Assembly (NCBI GenBank): GCA_045568115.1
Contig: JBJLBO010000001.1
Span: 620,001-684,000 of the forward strand
Direction of reading: 5' to 3'
Source of the DNA: MGIIb-O1 sp002457595
GTDB taxonomy: Archaea > Thermoplasmatota > Poseidoniia > Poseidoniales > Thalassarchaeaceae
Length of the DNA stretch: 64,000 nt
Shown: positions 37,280 to 46,394 of the stretch, one piece after another
How positions within the stretch are numbered: position 1 is the stretch's first letter
Layout of the letters: each line of letters starts with the position of its first letter
Position numbers and translations under genes: made by a program
The notes under the pieces: model-generated
Seen by the model: the letters and a program-made list of their open reading frames with translations, nothing else
Told to the model about the DNA's origin: nothing
Database searches by the model: none

Positions 37280-38968
37280 ATGGCACGTGGACCAGCCGAG
37301 GTCAGTTTCCCGGGTGATAAGAACCGGAAGCGCAAGGTTCGTGTTCGGGGCATCAAGAAAGCATCTAAAGAGATTCAGCAACGGTTGGATACTAATCTAG
37401 AGACTCTTCTTGAAGACCCTGAGAGTTTTCTGCCTGAATTCCGTTGTGAATTAGGAAAACCTAGGCGAGACATGGTGGCAATGACGCTGCGAGAGGTAGA
37501 TTATGTATCTCAGAAACGCCATGATAGGCGTTGGCTCTCAAAGCGCATGGTGAAGAGGCGCGGAGATATTGTCTGTAGGGCTCTTGCCGGTAGTCTTCTT
37601 GCTGCCGGAGAAGAAGATACCTCTACTGTGTCTGTTTACAATAGTCCAATTTACGGGGCCTCCAGCTTTATCCGTAGAGGAAATGGAAAACAATCACACA
37701 TGGTTGGAATCCAGAACTTTACTCATCCAAAACTCAGACTATTGGTATGGGATGATCATGCAAAAGCAGGACATTGGTTCTTCTCGTGGGAAGGTGGGTT
37801 TGTTTGTTCTGGAACAGAGGCTAAGGCTCCTGAGGAGTGGATTGAAAGTAGTTTAAAAAATTCAAGTGTTACTTTCAGTAGAGATGATATTCGTTGGTCT
37901 AAAGGGCTTGAAAAAGAAATTGTTGAAAATGAACAAATTACAGATTCAGGATGGTTAAAATTAAATTTTGGCGACGTGGTTGTTGGGCTCTGTAGTTCTT
38001 CATTATCAAAGACAAAGGATGAGCCATTTGTGCCATCAATCGCGCTTGGAATGATGCCTCCAAAAATTTCAGCCGTTGTTGACGCAGAATGGATGTGGAG
38101 GCCAAAGGGCTGGCCTGAAGAACGTGAATTACCCGAAGAGGGTAAAGAACGTTTGAACGAAGTAATTCAAGCATGGATGAACCTTGCAGTTCCAGATGAT
38201 AAAATTGCTAGGGCATGTAAGGATGCGATTCTCGGCTCAATTGAAGAAGGTTTCATCTCTGGCAATCATTGGTTCGCCGATGATTCGCGTGACGAATTAC
38301 TAATTCATCTCCAAGGAACTGATGATGAACGAAATGCATTGGCGGTGATTTTGGACTCATTTGAAGGTGGAGTATATGTTAGACGTGATGGGGTTGTTTT
38401 GGATTCAGAAAATGATGTTATTCGGTTTGATGATTCTTCGTGCCACTCTATACTGATTGCCTTGTGGGAAAAATATGGATTGGGTGTGCTTGAGGAATTG
38501 TTTGGAATCACGGACGAGGAGGCAAGTATGATTCTTAATAGGCAAATCAAAAGAAAACAAGGATTCGGTGCTTTCCTGCGTGAACTTGGTGAAAGCCTGT
38601 CTACATCCAAACGTTTGGATAGATTGCCTTGGGAATCCGATTCGCTACCAAGTCCACTAAATTTCGCAGACAATCTTGTCCGTGGTGCAGTTGAGAATGG
38701 TATTGCTTCAACTGTCTCGAAAGCACGTAAAGGAAAGGGATTGGATATGGCAATGGGTTGGGCTTGGCTCAATGTTCATAATAGAACAGAATCAGATGCT
38801 TGGAGATTTGATGAATCTAGCCGTGATAAAGGTGGAGATTGGGTTCCTGCCTTACAGGCTCTATGGGATGCTGCTGAAGATCTACTGCTCAAAGATAACT
38901 TAGATGCTATTGAAGATTACAAGGCGGCAATGGGCTGGTTAACCGAAGTTACTGGCGTTCAAGTTTGA
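37280..38968 (+). CDS. Conserved-looking protein of unknown function
   Basis: No family is recognised. The 562-residue protein begins with a very basic segment (KNRKRKVRVRGIKKASKEIQQR), then a RRDMVAMTLREVDYVSQKRHDRRWLSKRMVKRR block that looks nucleic-acid binding. The middle is mixed alpha/beta (GASSFIRRGNGKQSHMVGIQNF; LRLLVWDDHAKAGHWFFSW) and the second half is helical. There is no signal peptide, membrane segment or metal-binding cluster. It starts 30 bases after dph5 with GGGAGCGAG ahead of the ATG, so the two may be co-transcribed. Basic N-terminus and translation-related neighbours suggest an RNA or ribosome role, which is inference only. Confidence 0.6.
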   Translation: MARGPAEVSFPGDKNRKRKVRVRGIKKASKEIQQRLDTNLETLLEDPESFLPEFRCELGKPRRDMVAMTLREVDYVSQKRHDRRWLSKRMVKRRGDIVCRALAGSLLAAGEEDTSTVSVYNSPIYGASSFIRRGNGKQSHMVGIQNFTHPKLRLLVWDDHAKAGHWFFSWEGGFVCSGTEAKAPEEWIESSLKNSSVTFSRDDIRWSKGLEKEIVENEQITDSGWLKLNFGDVVVGLCSSSLSKTKDEPFVPSIALGMMPPKISAVVDAEWMWRPKGWPEERELPEEGKERLNEVIQAWMNLAVPDDKIARACKDAILGSIEEGFISGNHWFADDSRDELLIHLQGTDDERNALAVILDSFEGGVYVRRDGVVLDSENDVIRFDDSSCHSILIALWEKYGLGVLEELFGITDEEASMILNRQIKRKQGFGAFLRELGESLSTSKRLDRLPWESDSLPSPLNFADNLVRGAVENGIASTVSKARKGKGLDMAMGWAWLNVHNRTESDAWRFDESSRDKGGDWVPALQALWDAAEDLLLKDNLDAIEDYKAAMGWLTEVTGVQV

Positions 38969-38981
38969 ACATTTATATCCC

Positions 38982-39752
38982 CTATTTTTTAGGTATTAAT
39001 CGCCCTTCCATTCCACCAGCAACCTCAATGACTTGTCCTGTTATATGACCTGAGAGTTCATCAGAAGAAAGCATCACAATTGCATTTGCAACATCTTCAG
39101 GTGTTGCTAGCTTCTTCAAAGACATTGTTGAGGTAGCTCGTTCTACGAGCCCGTCATCAACGCCTTGTTGGATTTTCTTTGGTGTTATTGTCCAACCCGG
39201 TGCAACTGAATTTACTCTAACACCGCCAATTGTTGCAACGTCATTTTTTAGCGACATCAGAAGACCTGAGGTGATTGCCCCCTTTGCTGCGGCGTAATCG
39301 GAATGACCTGCCTCGCCGTATATCCCTGCTGTTGAGCCCACCATGACGAGAGAGCCTGATTTTTGTTTTGATGCCTGAGCCAAAAATGCTCGAGCGGTAT
39401 TCACAGTTAAGTCTAGGTTAGATGAAATTGTATCTGACCATCTTTCTGTGTCAATTTCCCATAGTGGCCTTGGCGGTGTTGGATAATGTCCAGCATTGGC
39501 AATGCAAATATCTAAATTTCCAAATTCAGAAACTATCTGACTAATCATTTCTGTCGCTTCGGCTGAATTGCGTAAATCTGCGCGAATTGCCTTTCCTTGA
39601 ATTTCATCCGCCAAAGATTCAGCTGTTGATGATGAGTGATAGTGGACAATAACTTTGGCTCCTTCTGAAGAAAAGGCTTTACAAATTGCTTGGCCAATCC
39701 CTCCAGCTCCTCCTGTGACGAGAACGACTTTGCCATTTATTCCGGTTTCCAT
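38982..39752 (-). CDS. Short-chain dehydrogenase/reductase (FabG-like)
   Basis: Classical SDR of 256 residues: cofactor motif TGGAGGIGQ (about 14), NAG in CIANAGHYP, catalytic Ser in MVGSTAG and YxxxK in SDYAAAKGA, plus VNSVAPGW. The closest general pattern is FabG-type 3-oxoacyl reductases or sugar/alcohol dehydrogenases. The substrate cannot be fixed from sequence. It converges with the unknown protein at 37280 and lies 49 bases downstream of a LysE-type exporter. Confidence 0.85.
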   Translation of the reverse strand: METGINGKVVLVTGGAGGIGQAICKAFSSEGAKVIVHYHSSSTAESLADEIQGKAIRADLRNSAEATEMISQIVSEFGNLDICIANAGHYPTPPRPLWEIDTERWSDTISSNLDLTVNTARAFLAQASKQKSGSLVMVGSTAGIYGEAGHSDYAAAKGAITSGLLMSLKNDVATIGGVRVNSVAPGWTITPKKIQQGVDDGLVERATSTMSLKKLATPEDVANAIVMLSSDELSGHITGQVIEVAGGMEGRLIPKK

Positions 39753-39801
39753 GTGTCTCTGTGAGGGATGTCTGTCTTGAATGCCTCGCTGAGTTGAGGG
39801 G

Positions 39802-40404
39802 TTAATGGGGTAAAGAGATCCATATCGCTACGGCAAAAAGTGAAACGCCCAGAATTCCGTTCAGAATTCTTGCCTTTTCAGGTGTTGAGAAAATTTTGCT
39901 AAGGCCCACCCCAAAGGCTGACCATGTGAGGACAGCGGGGTACCCTGCTGTAGCATTGATGGCGACTAGTGTTGCCTTACTTGCAAATCCTGTGCCGAAT
40001 AGAGTGCCCCATGAAGTCATTAAAACTAGAAAATGAACCCATGCCTTTCCATTGACAATTTGTAACATCAATCCTGTTGAAAATCCTAATCTTTCGGTTT
40101 CTTTGCCTTCTTTTTCCGTTAATGGGGTTTGGAAGGCTATTTTATATCCTAAATATGCAATATATGCAGCGCCAATATATGTCAATAATAGAAAAGCTTC
40201 TTGATTTTCTTCAATGAATACAGTTGCCATACCAACCGCTAATCCAAGCGAGGACCAACCGACAAGCATGCCGAGAGTAAGAGGAATACTTGCCCGAAAC
40301 CCATGTTGTGAGCCGTGGGCCGCACAGAGCATATTGTTTGGACCTGGGGAAAAACACATTGGAACTATGAATACCAAAAGTGCAATCAGGCCCTCGTAAT
40401 CCAT
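39802..40404 (-). CDS. LysE/RhtB-family amino-acid exporter
   Basis: The 200-residue protein has about six membrane segments and the family N-terminus FSPGPNNMLCAAHGSQHGFRAS, with GAAYIAYLGYKI in the first half. LysE/RhtB proteins export amino acids such as lysine, homoserine or threonine. It lies 31 bases downstream of a sulfur amino-acid enzyme on the same strand, suggesting that it could move methionine- or homoserine-related metabolites; that substrate is inference. Confidence 0.85.
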   Translation of the reverse strand: MDYEGLIALLVFIVPMCFSPGPNNMLCAAHGSQHGFRASIPLTLGMLVGWSSLGLAVGMATVFIEENQEAFLLLTYIGAAYIAYLGYKIAFQTPLTEKEGKETERLGFSTGLMLQIVNGKAWVHFLVLMTSWGTLFGTGFASKATLVAINATAGYPAVLTWSAFGVGLSKIFSTPEKARILNGILGVSLFAVAIWISLPH

Positions 40405-40435
40405 AACATCAACTCATGAAGCCACTTACTCACAT

Positions 40436-41638
40436 TCAAGCAAGGGTTTCGAGGTGAACTTCACTTTGGGCAAGCGCTGTTGATATGTCGTTCCATATGT
40501 CTTCGACATCTTCTATGCCTATGCTCATCCTAACATAGCCTGAAACAACTCCGGCCTCATGCCGGACTTCTTCAGGAACAAACATGTGACTAGAATTGAA
40601 TGGGCATTCTACAAGGCTCTCTACGCCACCTAAACTAGTAGCTTCGAAAATCAGATTAAGGGATTTCATGAAATGTAGTGAGGCGGTATCTCCGCCCTTA
40701 ACTACGAATCCAAGCATACCAGTTCCCTTTGGAACAATACGCTGTGCAACTTCATAATCTGGGCTACTTGGAAGGCTTGGATGATTGACTTGTTCAATCA
40801 TAGGATGCGCTTCAAGACGCTTTGCAATTTCTGCTGCATTTGAAGTGTGTATTGGCATACGTGCGTGCAGTGTCCTCATACCTCGCTCAAGGAGATAGCA
40901 CATGTGTGGATCGGCAGCACCGCCGAAGTGTACTTTCTTAGGGAAAATTTCAGCCACCAAATCTTTGCGGCCTACTACAAACCCTGCAATCAAATCAGAA
41001 TGGCCACCTAGGTACTTAGTGGCCGAATGAATTACTAAATCAAATCCATAGTTGATTGGATTGCATGAATAGGGGGATGCGAAGGTATTGTCGACAATTG
41101 CAATTAAATCGTGCTTCTTAGCAATTGCTATCATTGCTTCAAGATCGCAGACTTTTATCACAGGATTGGTAATTGTCTCAACATAGAGAATCTTTGTGTT
41201 TGGTTGTATAGCAGCCTCGTAGGAAGCAGGATCGCGCATGTCAGCCATTGTGACCTCAATACCGAATCTAGGCAAGTCTTCAGTCATTAGACCATAAGTT
41301 CCGCCATAGCAATCAGCACTTGCAACCATATGGTCGCCACTGGATAAAAGACCCATTAGAGTGGTTGATATTGCTGCCATGCCGCTAGAGAATGTTTCTC
41401 CATCCTCTGCGCCCTCAAGAGCAACTATCTTAGAAGCAACTGCTTCCGAATTAATACTTGAAAGGCGAGAATATAGTGATGTATGTTGTGCCCCATCAGC
41501 CCAGCCTTGATACCTCTCATCTGTGAGTTGGTATGTTGAAGAAAGGAAGACTGGGGTTACTGCTGCACCATCTACGTTCTGTGTGCCTGACCAAACTGCT
41601 CGGGTTGCAAATTCCTTGTCGGAGTGTTTCTCGTCCAT
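40436..41638 (-). CDS. PLP-dependent transsulfuration enzyme (cystathionine synthase/lyase family)
   Basis: Fold-type I PLP enzyme of the Cys/Met metabolism family. Motifs: SSTYQL, YSRLSSINSEAVASKIVALEGAE, the FSSGMAA phosphate-binding segment, VDNTFASPYSCNP, the Schiff-base Lys in HSATKYLGGHSD, and SLGGVESLVECP. Length 400 is normal. Sequence alone does not separate cystathionine gamma-synthase, gamma-lyase and methionine gamma-lyase. It faces an Lrp-type regulator across a 135-base region with two inverted repeats, and a LysE-type exporter follows, so a regulated sulfur amino-acid unit is likely. A CCCTC/GAGGG hairpin lies just before the ATG. Confidence 0.88.
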   Translation of the reverse strand: MDEKHSDKEFATRAVWSGTQNVDGAAVTPVFLSSTYQLTDERYQGWADGAQHTSLYSRLSSINSEAVASKIVALEGAEDGETFSSGMAAISTTLMGLLSSGDHMVASADCYGGTYGLMTEDLPRFGIEVTMADMRDPASYEAAIQPNTKILYVETITNPVIKVCDLEAMIAIAKKHDLIAIVDNTFASPYSCNPINYGFDLVIHSATKYLGGHSDLIAGFVVGRKDLVAEIFPKKVHFGGAADPHMCYLLERGMRTLHARMPIHTSNAAEIAKRLEAHPMIEQVNHPSLPSSPDYEVAQRIVPKGTGMLGFVVKGGDTASLHFMKSLNLIFEATSLGGVESLVECPFNSSHMFVPEEVRHEAGVVSGYVRMSIGIEDVEDIWNDISTALAQSEVHLETLA

Positions 41639-41692
41639 GACCCTCGCAGAGGGTGCTATGAAATCAACTGAATGATGAGGATAAAGAAAAAT

Positions 41693-41708
41693 CGTCGATA
41701 ATACGACG
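41693..41708. promoter_or_regulatory. Perfect inverted repeat, candidate operator 1
   Basis: CGTCG and CGACG surround ATAATA, a 16-base palindrome with 5-bp arms in the divergent region between the transsulfuration gene and the Lrp-type gene. Its position suits a regulator-binding site. Confidence 0.35.
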
Positions 41709-41723
41709 GGATATTCAACAATA

Positions 41724-41768
41724 ACCGACTAAATGACGGAAGAAGTTATTTCATACCGTCTAATCGGT
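41724..41768. promoter_or_regulatory. Two-part dyad, candidate operator 2
   Basis: ACCGA (41724-41728) and GACGG (41735-41739) are mirrored by CCGTC (41756-41760) and TCGGT (41764-41768). The dyad lies immediately before the Lrp-type gene and is a plausible autoregulatory or divergent operator; Lrp proteins typically bind such spaced dyads. Confidence 0.4.
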
Positions 41769-41773
41769 AGCAT

Positions 41774-42244
41774 GTGCCTCTAAGTGGATTAGACATGAAG
41801 GACCAGCGAATAATTGAGCTCCTCTCTGGAGACGCTCGGATGAGTACGCAATCAATCGCGGATCGATTGAATATGCCCCGGGTAACTGCTCACGATAGAA
41901 TCCGACGATTGCAAGAACGGGGTATTGTTAGAAGATTTACGGTTGATATTGATGCAGGAGTTGTTGGGTCGCCACTCAATGGCTTTATTCTAGCAAATTG
42001 GCAAGGCGAGAGGGGGTTGACGGACAGGAGGATGGTGGCCCAAGAGATATGTGAATTATCATTCGTCAAGAGTTGCCATATTGTTACAGGACAATGGGAT
42101 TTCATAATACAAGTCGTGGCTAAAGATATGGAAGATCTTGGAGATGCAATACTCGACCGGTTGTCTGGTATTGAAGGAATGGGTCACACCCGGACTATGG
42201 TTTCGTTCTATGATTACGGGGGGCCCGCTGAGGCCTTATCTTGA
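41774..42244 (+). CDS. Lrp/AsnC-family transcriptional regulator
   Basis: The 156-residue protein has an N-terminal winged helix (KDQRIIELLSGDARMSTQSIADRLNMPRVTAHDRIRRLQERGIVRRF) and a C-terminal RAM ligand-binding domain (CHIVTGQWDFIIQVVAKDMEDL). This is the standard Lrp/AsnC layout and length; ligands are usually amino acids. The start is a GTG (ATG 41795 is possible). It is divergent from a transsulfuration enzyme with an exporter behind it, the likely targets. Confidence 0.9.
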   Translation: MPLSGLDMKDQRIIELLSGDARMSTQSIADRLNMPRVTAHDRIRRLQERGIVRRFTVDIDAGVVGSPLNGFILANWQGERGLTDRRMVAQEICELSFVKSCHIVTGQWDFIIQVVAKDMEDLGDAILDRLSGIEGMGHTRTMVSFYDYGGPAEALS

Positions 42245-42248
42245 CCGT

Positions 42249-42563
42249 TCAGGAGTTGGCCCATTCTGCATATTCAGAAGTGGTTTCAGCGGCAAATGCG
42301 ATAATCATCGGTACGTCGTAGGGATGTTCTGAAGTTATCTTTGAGATTAAGTGGTCCTTCTTTGAAAATGTAGTCTTGAATTGAATTCGCCATTCCTCGG
42401 CGCTCTGAACTTCATCTTCCCACTTGAACATGGATGTTATTGAATGGCGTTGGGCGCAAGCTGCTAAATCTTGAGAAATAATGTTGTAACACCACTCACC
42501 AACAAGGGGCTCCAACCACTCAACTGGTAGTGTGGTTTGCACGACCCATACTTCGTCCGCCAT
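42249..42563 (-). CDS. cutA: CutA-like protein
   Basis: The 104-residue protein matches the CutA1 family: VVQTTLP, LAACAQRHSITSMFKWEDEVQSAEEWRIQFKTT and HPYDVPMIIAFAAE cover the conserved strands and the Cys region. CutA forms trimers related to PII proteins and is linked to metal tolerance, with debated function. The frame can start four codons earlier at a GTG (42575), but the ATG at 42563 has GGAGGG at good distance. It converges with the Lrp-type gene, four bases apart. Confidence 0.85.
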   Translation of the reverse strand: MADEVWVVQTTLPVEWLEPLVGEWCYNIISQDLAACAQRHSITSMFKWEDEVQSAEEWRIQFKTTFSKKDHLISKITSEHPYDVPMIIAFAAETTSEYAEWANS

Positions 42564-42610
42564 ATCCCTCCGCACACATACAAGGCAATCAATTCGATGG
42601 TGAAGTTTGA

Positions 42611-44026
42611 ATGCCTGACGTCACTCGACGATGCTGCGGTGCTGCAGTGGTGGACTACACACAACCCATCGATACAGGTGAAATTCCAGAATCTGGGTCT
42701 CACTTTGATGTTATTGTAGTTGGTGGAGGGCCAGGGGGTTCAGCTGCCGCTGCATACAATGCAATGAATGGTTGCAAGGTGCTTTTGATAGAAAAAGAAG
42801 TATGGCCTAGAGACAAAATTTGTGGAGATGCTGTCGGTGGTAAATCTCTCTCTCATGCTAAGGAGCTTGGCGTACTAGAATTGGTAGACGACTCGCCTCA
42901 CTATGTTGTGGATTCAATTGTTTTCGGTAGTGCTAATGGCTCGGAAGTGCGTGTAATGTTGCCGAAGGAGGCTTACGAAGCCAAAGGTCTGCAATCAGGA
43001 TATGCACTTCCTCGAAAACAATTTGACTTTGTCATGTTCCACAGGTGTCAAGAAATAGTTCGAGAAAATGGTGGAGTGGTGATTCAAGGATTTACTGTTC
43101 TGGATGTTGTACACGAAGGCGCGGGTGAGGATGTAAAAATTGTAGGAGTTAGGGGTAAGTTTGGTGGAAAGCGAGGTACTAGCGAAGATTTGGAATTCTC
43201 GGCTAATTTGACAATCGGAGCAGGAGGTTACAACTGCCCCGTTTCGCGAAAAATAACAATTGACTTACATGGAGAAGACCATAATGACCCGGACCACTTC
43301 TGTGGAGGATATAGGGAGTATTGGGAAAATGTGGGTGGCCTAGATGGCAATGATGGTCCCATTGAAATTCACTTTATCGATGAGGTTTTACCTGGGTACT
43401 TCTGGCTCTTCCCTGTTCGGGACGGCGTAGTAAATGTGGGAATTGGTATGTTAATTTCAGAACAGAGAAAGTTGAAAGAAAGTCGAAAGAAATCTCTCAA
43501 GAAGGTACAGAAATGGGTCATCGAGGAACATCCGAGATTCAAAGAGCGTTTTGCCGGAGCAAAGATGGTTGAAGGATCTGGGAAGGGATGGCAACTACCA
43601 TTCGGCTCACCCCGTAAAAAGGCCCCTTCATTTCAGCCGAGGCGGAATGCAATGGCGGGCGCAATGACTGTTGGCGATGCTGCTAGTTTGGTTGATCCTT
43701 TCAGTGGAGAAGGTATTGGAAATGCGCTTCTGTCAGCCAAACTAACAAGTAAACATTTCAACAAAAATTTGCACTCGCAGGGATTTCCTGCAGATGCTGC
43801 TATTGCCTATATGGAATCTCTCTGGGATATATTGGGTAAAGAATTGACTAATTCAACAAAACTACAGAAATTGATGAAATGGAAGAGATTGAGTAATTGG
43901 TTCGTCCGGAGGGCATCAAAGAAGCCGGAGATTGGTGAGTTGATGTCGGAAATGATTGCGAGTAAAGACACGCAAGAGATTCTTTGGAATCCTTGGTTCT
44001 TGTTCAAGACAATTGTATTACCTTGA
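42611..44026 (+). CDS. Geranylgeranyl reductase family flavoprotein
   Basis: Saturates isoprenoid chains of archaeal membrane lipids. After a 31-residue N-terminal extension come the FAD site DVIVVGGGPGGSAAAA, KVLLIEKEVWPRDKICGDAVGGKSL, the PxxYxWxFP-type element in PGYFWLFPVRDGVVNVGIGM, and the C-terminal GDAASLVDPFSGEGIGNAL. These are the hallmarks of digeranylgeranylglycerophospholipid reductases. The ATG follows GGTGA. A ferredoxin that could serve as donor lies near the GGGP synthase gene at the right end of the window. Confidence 0.88.
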   Translation: MPDVTRRCCGAAVVDYTQPIDTGEIPESGSHFDVIVVGGGPGGSAAAAYNAMNGCKVLLIEKEVWPRDKICGDAVGGKSLSHAKELGVLELVDDSPHYVVDSIVFGSANGSEVRVMLPKEAYEAKGLQSGYALPRKQFDFVMFHRCQEIVRENGGVVIQGFTVLDVVHEGAGEDVKIVGVRGKFGGKRGTSEDLEFSANLTIGAGGYNCPVSRKITIDLHGEDHNDPDHFCGGYREYWENVGGLDGNDGPIEIHFIDEVLPGYFWLFPVRDGVVNVGIGMLISEQRKLKESRKKSLKKVQKWVIEEHPRFKERFAGAKMVEGSGKGWQLPFGSPRKKAPSFQPRRNAMAGAMTVGDAASLVDPFSGEGIGNALLSAKLTSKHFNKNLHSQGFPADAAIAYMESLWDILGKELTNSTKLQKLMKWKRLSNWFVRRASKKPEIGELMSEMIASKDTQEILWNPWFLFKTIVLP

Positions 44027-44035
44027 GGTGTAAAT

Positions 44036-44830
44036 ATGGATGGTTTAGATAAAACTCTGGCTGGAATTAAGGCCGTATTTCTTGACCTTGATGGTACCAT
44101 TTATCTTGGAAGCAAACTCATAGATGGTTCTCTCGATTTTCTCTCTCGAATTGAAGAGGCAGGTATCAAGAGATTCTTTCTTTCAAACAATTCTAGTCGC
44201 TCGGTCAAACAATATGTTTCAAAATTGAATGGGATGGGGATTCCTGCAACTCCCGAAGATGTGTTGCTATCTACTCATGATCTTCTAAGTTGGTTGGCAA
44301 AGGAAGGTGTAGATGACACCTATTTGGTTGGTACTGAGGGAATGCAAGAAATGCTTGAAGATGCAGGCATCAATACAGACTCTGCAAGTCCGCAATACGT
44401 CGTTCTTGGTTATGATACTGAAATTACATATGAGAAGTTAAGTAGAGCCAGTATCCATTTACACAAGGGTGTTCCATTGGTAGTCAGCCACCCAGATATG
44501 GTGTGCCCATCACCAGATGGGGGTCTGCCAGATACCGGCGCCTACATGGCGTTGTTTGAAGCGACGACGGGGGTCAAAGCAACGCATGTTAGTGGCAAGC
44601 CAAATGCGGGTATGATTTTGCATAAAATCGAAGAATTAGGGTTGAAACCTTCTGAATGTGCCATGGTTGGAGATCGTCTCTATACCGATATGGAAATGGC
44701 TGAAAGATCTGGTGCGCATGGGGTTCTTGTTCTCTCTGGTGAAGCCACTCGAGAGGACTTAGCCAATGCGCCACAAAATCCGAGTCTTGTGGTTGAATCT
44801 GTAGACTTACTCTGCCGGCGTGGTTGTTGA
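44036..44830 (+). CDS. HAD-IIA family phosphatase (NagD-like)
   Basis: HAD hydrolase of 264 residues: nucleophile motif FLDLDGTIYLG, FLSNNSSRS as motif II, VSGKPNAGMI for motif III and MVGDRLYTDMEMA as motif IV. The C2a cap between motifs II and III places it in subfamily IIA, with phosphoglycolate, nucleotide or p-nitrophenyl phosphatase activities. It begins 9 bases after the geranylgeranyl reductase with GAGGTG ahead of the ATG, so co-transcription is likely, perhaps with a lipid-intermediate phosphate as substrate; that is inference. Confidence 0.88.
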   Translation: MDGLDKTLAGIKAVFLDLDGTIYLGSKLIDGSLDFLSRIEEAGIKRFFLSNNSSRSVKQYVSKLNGMGIPATPEDVLLSTHDLLSWLAKEGVDDTYLVGTEGMQEMLEDAGINTDSASPQYVVLGYDTEITYEKLSRASIHLHKGVPLVVSHPDMVCPSPDGGLPDTGAYMALFEATTGVKATHVSGKPNAGMILHKIEELGLKPSECAMVGDRLYTDMEMAERSGAHGVLVLSGEATREDLANAPQNPSLVVESVDLLCRRGC

Positions 44831-44933
44831 TTGAATTTTCAAAACTCCACGTAACTACAAGGGTGTAAAATTGATACATCTTGGCACCTGTTAGGGGTGG
44901 GTTTCAATAGTGGATGTGTAAGAACTACACTCC

Positions 44934-46358
44934 GTGGAGAGAGACTGGAGCGTCCAAGATGGTTCTGATTGCGATTTGACTGCACTCCCTCTTGTTAGGA
45001 CTTGGCCGGGTCTTGCGCCTTATGCAGAGGCGGTAGAACGATTGGTCCTCATGGGGGCGATTGAAGATGAGGATTTACGCGATGTGTTAATGCGTACACC
45101 AAGGGGGATTCACGCGTTGCCATTACCCTTACTCGATGAAAGTATGAATATTGAGAGCAGTGCTTTGCGAATGCCTTGGTGGCAAGACATAGATTCTCCA
45201 AATTCTCTACTCCCTGGTGTTTACGAAACGGCTCAAGTTCTACAAATGTTAGAATTAGAAAAGGGAGATTCCGTCATGATTGTAGCACCGAGGGGGAATT
45301 GGTGGACTGAGATATTGATGCAATTGGGAGCAAGGAGATTGCGAATTGTTGAAATTGATGAAAGGAAAAGGGTGGAATTGCAACAACGTTGGGAAGAACT
45401 GCGTTTGGATATAGTTGCCGAAGCATGTAATTGTCAGATTGAATGGGCATCAATTTCTGATGCTTACGAAGATTCTCCAGAAGGAGGATGGGATAAAATT
45501 CTCGTTACTGGAGGACTTCCTAGAGCCCCTATTGGGCTTCTAATGCGCTTATCAAAAAACGGAATTGTTGTCGCCCCTATTGGTGAGAATTCAGGTACTG
45601 TACTACAAACAATAAGCCATCAAGGAGGGGGCGAATTTCAAGCTCAATGGTTAGCTATATGGAATGTTGATATGGTACAAGATGAAGCTGCTCAAACACT
45701 CTGTGATCTATCTCCTTATGTTGATTTGGATGTGAAACAAAGTGATGGTGATTTTAGTTCAATAAATACGGCGTGGATTCATGCAAATGATGAGCCTACT
45801 AGAGATAGATTAGGGCCCGCGGCTCTTCTAGATATGATTGAAGAAGTGTGGAGTGAAGTTGAGGCAACAACAGATGGGTATGGTACTGATGTTCGCGATA
45901 TTCTTGCTCAGGATTTGTTCAAGATGGGTAATGTTTTGCAACGATTAGGAATTCTTCGTGTCGCCGCAGAGCATCATGGGACCTCGTACATGCTCAGCCC
46001 CTCTCCAGAAGCTGCATGCTATCTTGGAATGACATTTGCCGCTGATGAAGAAGATGGTTTGGCCTGGCAAAGGAAGGCAATTGAGACAAATCCGGAGTAT
46101 GGGGGTTCTTGGAATGAAATTGGAGAGGCTTTGTTGCAAAGAGGAAATCCGCATCGGGCGATTGAGTGGTTTAGAGGTGCGATTAATTCTGTGAATTATT
46201 GTGAACGGGGGGCTGCTTGGGCTAATTTGGCGCGAGCACATTTAGAATTGGGGCAGAATACTTCGGCTTTATTTGCCGCACAAGAAGCGGCTTCATTGAT
46301 GCCTGAAGAGTCTGAATTAGATGAATTATTGGAAGATCTTACTGAAGGATTAGTGTAG
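44934..46358 (+). CDS. PCMT-like methyltransferase domain fused to TPR repeats
   Basis: The first 250 residues follow protein-L-isoaspartate O-methyltransferase: an N-terminal helical segment (EAVERLVLMGAIEDEDLRDVLMRTPRG), a SAM core and the signature DKILVTGGLPRAPIGLL... VVAPIGENSG. However, motif I reads MIVAPRGNWWTEIL in place of the usual GxGxG-containing loop, so SAM binding may be lost or changed. Residues 310-460 form TPR-like repeats (LFKMGNVLQRLGILRVAAEHH; WNEIGEALLQRGNPHRAIEWF; WANLARAHLELGQNTSALFAA). The start is a GTG with no obvious ribosome binding site. It may be a repair-enzyme derivative used as a scaffold. Confidence 0.7.
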   Translation: MERDWSVQDGSDCDLTALPLVRTWPGLAPYAEAVERLVLMGAIEDEDLRDVLMRTPRGIHALPLPLLDESMNIESSALRMPWWQDIDSPNSLLPGVYETAQVLQMLELEKGDSVMIVAPRGNWWTEILMQLGARRLRIVEIDERKRVELQQRWEELRLDIVAEACNCQIEWASISDAYEDSPEGGWDKILVTGGLPRAPIGLLMRLSKNGIVVAPIGENSGTVLQTISHQGGGEFQAQWLAIWNVDMVQDEAAQTLCDLSPYVDLDVKQSDGDFSSINTAWIHANDEPTRDRLGPAALLDMIEEVWSEVEATTDGYGTDVRDILAQDLFKMGNVLQRLGILRVAAEHHGTSYMLSPSPEAACYLGMTFAADEEDGLAWQRKAIETNPEYGGSWNEIGEALLQRGNPHRAIEWFRGAINSVNYCERGAAWANLARAHLELGQNTSALFAAQEAASLMPEESELDELLEDLTEGLV

Positions 46359-46394
46359 GACAAACAAGAAGAGAGAGACCCCTTGGGGTTGCTG

